Positions 58,179 to 64,000 of a stretch of DNA of 64,000 bases are shown piece after piece. The notes under the pieces were generated by a model. That model was not told the DNA's origin. It ran no database searches and was given only the letters and a program-made list of their open reading frames with translations. The DNA lies in assembly GCF_001898175.1 (NCBI RefSeq), contig NZ_MKTH01000013.1, positions 561,051 through 625,050 of the forward strand, given 5' to 3'. Both the position numbers and the translations under genes were made by a program. Numbering within the stretch: position 1 is the first letter of the stretch; each line of letters opens with the position of its first letter. Origin of the DNA: Cellulomonas sp. 73-92 (GTDB lineage: Bacteria; Actinomycetota; Actinomycetes; Actinomycetales; Cellulomonadaceae).

Positions 58179-59336
58179 CTACGTGCGACCGGCCTGCAGG
58201 GCCGCGACCAGGGCGTCGAACGCCGGCTTGGCCGTCGAATCGTCGATGAACGGCGTGGCGGCGCCCTGGCCGGTGAAGGTCGCGGGCACCCAGGAGTAGG
58301 TGTCGGGCAGCCCCCACATGGTGACGGAGACGCACCTCGCGACGGCCAGGCACCCGGCGACCGCCTGCCGGTACCAGTCCGCCTGCGTGGCCAGCTGGTC
58401 GCCGGTCGCCTCGCCGCCGGTCAGCGCCATCCGGACGTCGAGCTCGGTGATCGCGACGTCGAGGCCCAGGTCGGCGAAGGCCTGCAGCGTGCTGCGGAAG
58501 TCCGGTGGGAAGGGCGGGTACTGCAGCGAGAGGTGCCCCTGGATGCCCATGCCGCCGAGCGGCACGCCCTGGGCGAGCAGCTGTCGCGCGAGGTCGAGGT
58601 AGGCCTGCCGCTTCGCGGCGCTCGACTCGACGTTGTAGTCGTTGAGGTACAGCACGGCGGCGGGGTCGGCCTCGTGAGCCCAGCGGAACGCGTCCGCGAC
58701 GATGCCGACGCCGAGCGCGTCGGTGAACGGGTCGCCGGCCTGCAGCCGCCCGTAGTCGTCGAAGATCTCGTTGGCGACGTCCCAGGCCGCGATCCTGCCC
58801 CGGTAGTGGCCGACGACGGTGCTGATGTGGTCGTGCAGGATCTGACGCAGCTGGTCGGGGGTGAAGCCGCCTTCGGTGAGCCAGGCGGGGTTCGACTGGT
58901 GCCACATGAGGTTGTGCCCGCGCACCTGCTCGCCGTGCTGCTCGGCGAACGCGACGGCGGCGTCGCCCGCGGCGAAGTCGTACGTGTCGCGCGCGGGCTC
59001 GACCGAGGCCCACTTCAGCGCGTTCTCGGGTGTCAGCGTGGCGAACTGCGTCGCCAGCAGCTGGCGGTACGCCGCATCGGACTCGAGCGGCTGCGGGTGG
59101 TCGGTCCCGGACAGGTGCCCGCCGCCGACGACGGACGAGCCGATGAGCAGGTCCTTCGGCGCGACGGTACGCAGCGAGACCGTCGGCGACGCCGACGGCC
59201 GAGGCTCCGAGGCGACGGGCTCGGTGCTCGTCGACGTGGGCGGGGGCTCGGCCGGCCCGGTGCATGCCCCCAGCGCCAGCAGCGCCACGACGGTCGCCAC
59301 CAGGGCTCGCGGCCACCTCGTCGGGGTCCCCGCCAC
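58179..59336 (-). CDS. GH10 endo-beta-1,4-xylanase lipoprotein
   Basis: 385 residues. Signal peptide with lipobox LLALGAC, a Pro/Ser/Thr linker, then a complete GH10 barrel: GHNLMWHQSNPAWL, acid/base Glu190 in WDVANEIFDD, nucleophile Glu298 in AITELDVR and MWGLPDTYSW. It cleaves xylan outside the cell while anchored to the membrane. No carbohydrate-binding module. GTG 59336 start. Supports a plant-polysaccharide degrading lifestyle. Confidence 0.95.
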   Translation of the reverse strand: MAGTPTRWPRALVATVVALLALGACTGPAEPPPTSTSTEPVASEPRPSASPTVSLRTVAPKDLLIGSSVVGGGHLSGTDHPQPLESDAAYRQLLATQFATLTPENALKWASVEPARDTYDFAAGDAAVAFAEQHGEQVRGHNLMWHQSNPAWLTEGGFTPDQLRQILHDHISTVVGHYRGRIAAWDVANEIFDDYGRLQAGDPFTDALGVGIVADAFRWAHEADPAAVLYLNDYNVESSAAKRQAYLDLARQLLAQGVPLGGMGIQGHLSLQYPPFPPDFRSTLQAFADLGLDVAITELDVRMALTGGEATGDQLATQADWYRQAVAGCLAVARCVSVTMWGLPDTYSWVPATFTGQGAATPFIDDSTAKPAFDALVAALQAGRT

Positions 59337-59442
59337 GCCTCGAGCCTAGGGGGCGCCCGCGGCTCGCGGTCAAGCTGCGGCCGTGGTTCCCCGCCGGTCG
59401 TCGGCGACCTGCGGGGGTTCTGCCAGTCGTGCCCGCAAGGTT

Positions 59443-59481
59443 GGGGGCCCGGACCGGCCCGTCTGCGCGGTCCGGGCCCCC
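59443..59481 (-). terminator. 13-bp perfect hairpin terminator
   Basis: GGGGGCCCGGACC (59443-59455) pairs perfectly with GGTCCGGGCCCCC (59469-59481) over 13 nt. It lies in the 302-bp gap 59337-59638, just downstream on the minus strand of a short gene-like remnant. Confidence 0.75.
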
Positions 59482-59489
59482 GCCGCAGG

Positions 59490-59566
59490 TCACGGCACAG
59501 GGAAGGAGACGATCGACCCGTCACCGAATACATCCGCCGGGACGTCGAGGCGCGGGCCGCAACCTC
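59490..59566 (-). pseudogene. Possible 3' remnant of a lost gene
   Basis: Minus-strand frame reading PRLDVPADVFGDGSIVSFPV then P-stop resembles a genuine protein C-terminus and ends 9 nt before a perfect terminator hairpin; upstream in the same frame the sequence becomes Arg/Gly-rich nonsense. It fills part of the otherwise gene-free gap 59337-59638. Identity unknown; chance is possible. Confidence 0.3.
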
Positions 59567-59638
59567 GACGGCCGCCGGCTGGCTCACGGTGGCGAGCGGC
59601 GAGACATCGTGGTGCGGGTCCGGAGGTGGGCGACGTCG

Positions 59639-60112
59639 TCAGCTCGGCGTGAGCCGGAAGATCCGCAGCGGGCGACCCGCGGCACGCTCGTAGCCCCGGT
59701 AGCCGGGCCAGTTGCGCTCGAGCAGCACCCAGGTCGCCTCCCGCTCGTCGGGCCCGACGCGCGCGGCGGTCACCTCGACACGCCGCCCCTGGACGTCCAC
59801 GGCTGCGTGCGGGTGGGCCAGGAGGTTCGCCGTCCAGGCGGGGTGCCGGTCGCGCGCGAAGTTGCTGCCGACCACGAGCATGTCCGCGCCGTCGGGGCAG
59901 TACATGAGCTCCGTGCGCCGCGGCTCGCCGGTCCGTGCGCCGATGGTGTGGAGCACCAGCGACGGCACAAGCGCCCCCGAGAGCGGGGTCCCTCCGCCCG
60001 TCAGCAGCCGCGTGGCCCGCTCCAGCGAGGGCATGACGCGGGGGCCGACGGCGCGGAACAGCCGGGTCCGCGAGAGCCAAGCGACGGGGCGGCGCAGGAA
60101 GCGGGGGAGCAC
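59639..60112 (-). CDS. Nitroreductase/deazaflavin (F420)-dependent oxidoreductase
   Basis: 157 residues of the split beta-barrel DUF385/Ddn family: LVLHTIGARTGEPRRTELMY, DMLVVGSNFARDRHPAWTAN, LLAHPHAAVDVQGRRVEVTA and ERNWPGYRGYERAAGR. Such enzymes use F420H2 to reduce quinones or xenobiotics (family knowledge). GTG 60112 start. Substrate unknown. Confidence 0.9.
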   Translation of the reverse strand: MLPRFLRRPVAWLSRTRLFRAVGPRVMPSLERATRLLTGGGTPLSGALVPSLVLHTIGARTGEPRRTELMYCPDGADMLVVGSNFARDRHPAWTANLLAHPHAAVDVQGRRVEVTAARVGPDEREATWVLLERNWPGYRGYERAAGRPLRIFRLTPS

Positions 60113-60161
60113 CCGGCCATTCTGGGTGCCGCCAGGACGACGGCGGCGCAGGTCGGCACCT

Positions 60162-60167
60162 TACGCT
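60162..60167 (+). promoter_or_regulatory. Probable leaderless -10 box of the TMEM175-like gene
   Basis: TACGCT ends 5 nt before GTG 60173; any GAGG is too close to the start to act as a Shine-Dalgarno. Confidence 0.45.
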
Positions 60168-60172
60168 GAGGC

Positions 60173-60790
60173 GTGCCGACCAGCCGGATCGAGGCGTTCA
60201 GCGACGGCGTGCTCGCCATCATCATCACGATCATGGTGCTGCAGCTGAACGTGCCGGCGGGCAGCGACCTGCGGGCGCTGTGGGACACCGCGGCGAGCTC
60301 GCTGCTGACGTACCTGCTGAGCTTCGTCTACGTCGGCATCTACTGGAACAACCACCACCACATGTTCCAGCTGACGGAGCGCGTCGACGGCGTGGTGCTG
60401 TGGGCCAACCTCCACCTGCTCTTCTGGCTCTCGCTGTTCCCGTTCAGCACCGCCTGGATGGACCGGAGCGACTTCTCCCGCGTGCCGGTGATGGTGTTCG
60501 GCGTCGACCTGCTCGGCGCCGCGATCGCCTACTTCGTGCTGGAGCGCGCGATCCTGCGCCGCCAGCCGGCCGGCTCGCCGCTCGCACGGGCGGTCGGCCG
60601 CGACCTCAAGGGCAAGCTGTCGCCGGCCCTCTACATCGCCGGCATCGCCTCCGCGGCCCTCAGCCGGAGCCCTCTCGACGTCGCGGTCTGGGTCGCGCTG
60701 GCCTTCTTCGTGGCGGTCGCGGTGATGTGGCTCGTCCCGGACCGCCGCATCGAGCGCGTGCTCGCCGAGGAGCACGGCGCAGCCACCTGA
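60173..60790 (+). CDS. TMEM175-family potassium channel-like membrane protein
   Basis: 205 residues, about six hydrophobic helices. The first carries the family signature RIEAFSDGVLAIIITIMVLQ, and the second half of helix 3 has VYVGIYWNNHHHMF. Bacterial TMEM175 proteins are tetrameric K+-leak channels (family knowledge). GTG 60173, probably leaderless. Confidence 0.92.
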   Translation: MPTSRIEAFSDGVLAIIITIMVLQLNVPAGSDLRALWDTAASSLLTYLLSFVYVGIYWNNHHHMFQLTERVDGVVLWANLHLLFWLSLFPFSTAWMDRSDFSRVPVMVFGVDLLGAAIAYFVLERAILRRQPAGSPLARAVGRDLKGKLSPALYIAGIASAALSRSPLDVAVWVALAFFVAVAVMWLVPDRRIERVLAEEHGAAT

Positions 60791-60846
60791 CGCCGCAGCA
60801 CGACCGAGGACCGCCGCCTGCGCCGGCCGGCCCCGGTCGCGGTCGC

Positions 60847-61386
60847 CTACTCGGCGATCCCGAGCAGGCGGCGTTCCACCGGACCCCATCGGAGCTGCGG
60901 CGACGCGGTGCGCAAGAGCCTGGCGCCGACTTCGTGGAGAAACGGCTCGCTGAACGTGCCGAGACCGCGGATCTCGATGATCGCCCCTGCGGCGCGGAAC
61001 TCGAGGTGGTACCCGGCGCGCAGAACCCACACCCGCTCCACCTCCTCGATCTCGGAGAGGGCAAGGCGGACTTCTGGCCTGCGCCCTTCACGAAGCGCGA
61101 GGAGGTCCGGGCCGACGCGGAGCGATCGCCGGGGCATGCTTAGGTGCGCCGCGACGAGCGTCGCCGGAACGACCGTCGCGGCAGCCAGCCACCAGGACAC
61201 GCCCACAGTCACCAGCAGGAGGATGATCGGCGCCGCCACGACGGCCCCGAGGGGGATGAACCCGAGGCGGGTGCTGTCCTCGTAGACGACCTCGTCGGCA
61301 TCGGCGGCGCGGCCCGCCGGCGACGAGCGGTCACGCCCACGCCCGGGCCGCGTGCCCGCGCGTCTGCGGCCCCCCGTCGTCGCCAT
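60847..61386 (-). CDS. Two-helix membrane protein with PH-like domain
   Basis: 179 residues. An Arg-rich N-terminus, two adjacent hydrophobic helices (GFIPLGAVVAAPIILLLVTV, WLAAATVVPATLVAAHL) and a C-terminal soluble domain with LALSEIEEVERVWVLRAGYH and IIEIRGLGTFSEPF resembling the small bacterial PH-like fold. ATG 61386. Function unknown; likely orientation or scaffold role at the membrane. Confidence 0.78.
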   Translation of the reverse strand: MATTGGRRRAGTRPGRGRDRSSPAGRAADADEVVYEDSTRLGFIPLGAVVAAPIILLLVTVGVSWWLAAATVVPATLVAAHLSMPRRSLRVGPDLLALREGRRPEVRLALSEIEEVERVWVLRAGYHLEFRAAGAIIEIRGLGTFSEPFLHEVGARLLRTASPQLRWGPVERRLLGIAE

Positions 61387-61471
61387 GGCGGGGAGCTTGA
61401 CACACTCGGTCCGTGTACGGGGCCCGTCCGAAGAGCCGCGCCCTGGTCGTCGCCTCGTCCGGCGGGACGAG

Positions 61472-61511
61472 GAAGGCCCCCGACCGACGTCGCCGCAGGT
61501 CAGGGGCCTTC
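61472..61511 (-). terminator. Terminator of tRNA-Pro
   Basis: GAAGGCCCC (61472-61480) pairs with GGGGCCTTC (61503-61511), with further GACC/GGTC pairing inside. Immediately downstream of the tRNA on the minus strand. Confidence 0.7.
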
Positions 61512-61519
61512 ACTTCACG

Positions 61520-61593
<74 letters not shown>

Positions 61594-61682
61594 TTGAAGC
61601 CCGCTCAGCCTAACGGATCGCGGCCCGGCGACGAAAACGCCACGGTTCCCTGAACTTCCGGGCGTGGATCACGACCGAGAGT

Positions 61683-62636
61683 TCAGGAAAATGAAGTCGA
61701 GGTGAGCGTCAGGAGCGTCGCCTCCGGGCGCGTGGCGAAGCGGACCGGCGCGTACGGCGACGTCCCCAGGCCGGCGGACACGTGCAGCCACATCGAGTCG
61801 GCGCCGCCCGAGCGGTCCGGGCGGGCGGCCGGCCAGCCGTGCAGGCCCTTCGCGCGCGCGGCGTCGAGGTCGCTGTTCGTCGTGAGCGCCCCGAGGAACG
61901 GCACACCGATCTGCCCGCCGTGCGTGTGCCCGGCGATCGCGAGGTCCACGCCGTCGGCGTGGAACGCGTCCAGCACCCGCCGGTACGGCGCGTGCGTCAC
62001 GCCGATGTGCAGGTCGACCCCACCGGCCGTTCGGGCGTCGTCGGGCCCGCCCGCGGGCGGCATCTCGTCCATGTCGAGGTGCGCGTCCCCGGTCCCGACG
62101 AGGGACACCCGCCGCCCGTCGAGGTCGAGGGTGCCGCGGTGGTTGTCCAGGTCGAGCCAGCCGGCCGCGGTGAAGCGAGCGACGAGCTCGCGCCACGGCA
62201 GCTTCACCGGGTCGACCGCGGTGGTCCGGGCGTCCGGCAGCAGGTAGCGGGCGGGGTTCTTGGGCTGGGGCCCGACGAAGTCGTTCGAGCCCAGCACGAA
62301 CGCACCCGGGGCGGCCAGCAGCGGCTCGAGTGCCTCCAGCAGCGTGGGCATCGCGTCGAGGTGCGCCCAGTTGTCGCCCGTGTTCACCACGAGGTGCGGG
62401 CGCCACGTCGCCAGGTCGCGGACCCAGTCGACCTTGCGCCGCTGCGCCGGCGTCAGGTGCAGGTCGCTGATGTGGAGCACCCGCAGCGGCTTCTGGCCGG
62501 GCGGCAGCACCGGCACCACGACCTGCCGCAGCACGTACCAGCGGACCTCGACGAGCGCGCCCCAGGCGAGGGCGCCGGCACCGGCGATCGCGAGCGTCCT
62601 GACGACCCGCGCCGCCGACGACGAATGGTCGGGCAT
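61683..62636 (-). CDS. Membrane-anchored metallophosphoesterase
   Basis: 317 residues with an N-terminal anchor helix and the calcineurin-like set ISDLHL, NTGDNW, LGSNDF, THAPYRR and IAGHTHGGQIGVP, giving all metal ligands (Asp, His, Asn). Binds two divalent metals; substrate unknown, possibly a cell-wall or nucleotide-type phosphoester. ATG 62636 shares one base with the PBP stop (TGATG), an arrangement common in actinobacteria. Confidence 0.93.
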   Translation of the reverse strand: MPDHSSSAARVVRTLAIAGAGALAWGALVEVRWYVLRQVVVPVLPPGQKPLRVLHISDLHLTPAQRRKVDWVRDLATWRPHLVVNTGDNWAHLDAMPTLLEALEPLLAAPGAFVLGSNDFVGPQPKNPARYLLPDARTTAVDPVKLPWRELVARFTAAGWLDLDNHRGTLDLDGRRVSLVGTGDAHLDMDEMPPAGGPDDARTAGGVDLHIGVTHAPYRRVLDAFHADGVDLAIAGHTHGGQIGVPFLGALTTNSDLDAARAKGLHGWPAARPDRSGGADSMWLHVSAGLGTSPYAPVRFATRPEATLLTLTSTSFS

Positions 62637-64000
62637 CAGCCTCCGCCCGGGTTGTGGGGATTCCCCTGGTTGTTGCCCTGGCCGGGCCCTTGCGGCTGCG
62701 TCGGCTGGTCCGTCGGTGGCGGCTGCTGCCCCTGCCCGTCCGACAGCGTCAGCGTGACCGTGGAACCCCGCGGCGCCGTCCCGGTGGGCGACTGGCTCAC
62801 GACGGTGCCGGCGGGCGAGGGGTCGGTGGCCAGGGTCGCGGAGATCTTCACCTGGAACCCGGCCCCCTGCAGCACGGACGTCGCCTGGTCCTGCGGCAGC
62901 CCGACGACGGAGGGGACGGAGATGATGTCGCCGTACACCTCCTTGGTGCCGGGCGCGGAGAAGTCGGGGACGTTCTTGCCGGCCATGAACTGGTCCATGA
63001 ACTCACGCCAGATGGGCCCGGGGATGTCGGCGCCGTAGGGGCCGGAGTATCGAGTCTTGTACGACTTCCCCCCGATGGTCATGCCGTGGAGCGGCGTCAT
63101 GGCGTCCGGGTTGCCCACCCAGACCGCGGCGGCCCGGATCGGCGTGTAGCCGACGAACCAGAGGTACTCGCTCTGGGTCGTCGTGCCGGTCTTGCCGCCG
63201 GCCGGGTACTTCGGCTGGCCGAGCGCGGCCGCGGTGCCCCGCCAGACGTTCTTCAGCGTGTAGTTCACCGCCGAGGCGATGCGGGGCTCGAGCTTCTCCT
63301 GGCAGTTCGCCGACGGGACCGGCATGTCCTTGCCGTCCGGGCCGACCACGCGGGTGATGGCGATCGGCCGGCAGAACGTGCCGTTGGCGGCGAAGGCCGC
63401 GAACGCGCCGGCCATCGCGAGCGGGGTCACGTTGTCCGACCCGATGACGTTGGCGGGGCGCGGGGCGATGTTCTGACCTGCGTCCTTGCCGGAGGGCTGC
63501 GTCACGCCGAGGTCCGCCGCGTCCTGCATGACGTTGCACAGGTCTACCTGCTGCGCCATGACCAGGTAGGCCGAGTTCACCGAGTTCCGGGTGGCGTCGA
63601 GGGCGTCCATGATGCCGCCGTTGCCCTCGGAGTTCCCGAACTTGTAGACGCCGGTCTTGGCGTACGGCGCCCCGCAGGCGGTGAACGACGAGAGCGGCAG
63701 CGGCCGCAGCGTGCCGTCGAACGTCTGCATCAGGTTGTGGCCGGTCTTGAGCCACTCGACGAGCGTGAACGGCTTGAACGAGGATCCCGGCGCGAAGCCG
63801 CTCGACCCGCCGTAGTTGCCCCCGGTGTTCCAGTTCACCGACGTCTGCCCGGGGCCCGGGTTCTGGACCGCGGAGTAGTCGCGGTTCTGCGCCATGGCGG
63901 TGATCTTGCCGGTGCCGGGTTCGACGACCGAGATGGCGGCCCCCACCCCGGACGGGTCGGTCGGCGGCACCTTGTCGTTGACGGACTTGAGCGCGAGCGC
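62636..64000 (-). CDS. Penicillin-binding protein 1 with PASTA domain, 5' part missing
   Basis: C-terminal 454 residues of a bifunctional peptidoglycan synthase; the glycosyltransferase half lies beyond the right edge. Transpeptidase motifs are SxxK in PGSSFKPF (active Ser), SxN in NSVNSAY and KTGT in GGKTGTTTQSEY. It is followed by one PASTA domain (VPSVVGLPQDQATSVLQGAG) and a Gly/Pro/Gln-rich tail ending NNQGNPHNPGGG. Cell-wall cross-linking at the membrane. Coupled to the downstream metallophosphoesterase. Confidence 0.96.
   Translation of the reverse strand, partial: ALALKSVNDKVPPTDPSGVGAAISVVEPGTGKITAMAQNRDYSAVQNPGPGQTSVNWNTGGNYGGSSGFAPGSSFKPFTLVEWLKTGHNLMQTFDGTLRPLPLSSFTACGAPYAKTGVYKFGNSEGNGGIMDALDATRNSVNSAYLVMAQQVDLCNVMQDAADLGVTQPSGKDAGQNIAPRPANVIGSDNVTPLAMAGAFAAFAANGTFCRPIAITRVVGPDGKDMPVPSANCQEKLEPRIASAVNYTLKNVWRGTAAALGQPKYPAGGKTGTTTQSEYLWFVGYTPIRAAAVWVGNPDAMTPLHGMTIGGKSYKTRYSGPYGADIPGPIWREFMDQFMAGKNVPDFSAPGTKEVYGDIISVPSVVGLPQDQATSVLQGAGFQVKISATLATDPSPAGTVVSQSPTGTAPRGSTVTLTLSDGQGQQPPPTDQPTQPQGPGQGNNQGNPHNPGGG

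Overview
The window is very GC-rich, gene-dense DNA from an actinobacterium, most plausibly Cellulomonas or a close relative. I infer this from the strong G/C bias at third codon positions, frequent GTG starts and 4-nt start/stop overlaps, several probable leaderless promoters, a coproporphyrin-type heme pathway, secreted xylanase and beta-glucosidase genes, and [FeFe]-hydrogenases typical of a facultative anaerobe. The species itself cannot be read from the sequence.

Layout. 1-3405: two-gene heterodimeric ABC exporter, first gene cut by the window edge. 3.5-7.2 kb: TetR regulator divergent from an MFS efflux pump, then a berberine-bridge-type flavoenzyme. 7.5-10.1 kb: GH1 beta-glucosidase coupled to an MFS permease. 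10.3-12.8 kb: two-component system and a SHOCT membrane protein. 12.9-15.0 kb: VOC protein, nuclease-like protein, and an SDR enzyme behind twin palindromic operators. 15.0-21.3 kb: genomic island inserted in tRNA-Ser(GGA), bounded by 55-bp direct repeats. It carries an IetAS-like pair (AAA ATPase plus subtilisin-like protease), an unrecognised 618-residue protein, and no visible integrase. 21.4-25.6 kb: small membrane protein, LLM flavoenzyme and an ABC importer. 25.7-34.5 kb: hydrogenase locus encoding a trimeric HydC-HydB-HydA enzyme whose HydB is fused to a GltD-like NAD(P)H module, followed by a second hydrogenase that is itself a HydA-GltD fusion. 34.7-38.8 kb: SRP RNA, dnaX, recR and a DUF5063 gene.

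38.8-40.2 kb: a DUF559 nuclease-like gene flanked by two related 79-nt hairpin units, a 24-bp tandem repeat and a small Cys-rich protein. 40.4-52.8 kb: almost complete heme locus. Seven enzymes plus a 41-residue ORF lie on the minus strand (hemE, chdC, cpfC, hemC, hemB, orf41, hemL, hemD), nearly all with 4-nt overlaps. A radical SAM gene, cgoX and hemA lie on the plus strand. 52.8-55.0 kb: ABC transporter. 55.2-57.6 kb: lysC-asd. 57.7-64 kb: VOC protein, GH10 xylanase lipoprotein, F420-type oxidoreductase, TMEM175-like channel, PH-like membrane protein, tRNA-Pro(CGG), metallophosphoesterase and the 3' part of a PASTA-containing penicillin-binding protein.

How it fits together. The glycosidases and sugar permease suit a polysaccharide degrader. 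The hydrogenases would dispose of fermentation electrons as H2, or take them back, while linking NADH and probably NADPH pools. The heme locus supplies cytochromes for aerobic growth. The most unusual material is the hydrogenase-GltD fusions, the integrase-less tRNA-Ser island, the hairpin-flanked nuclease gene and the twin operators before the SDR gene.
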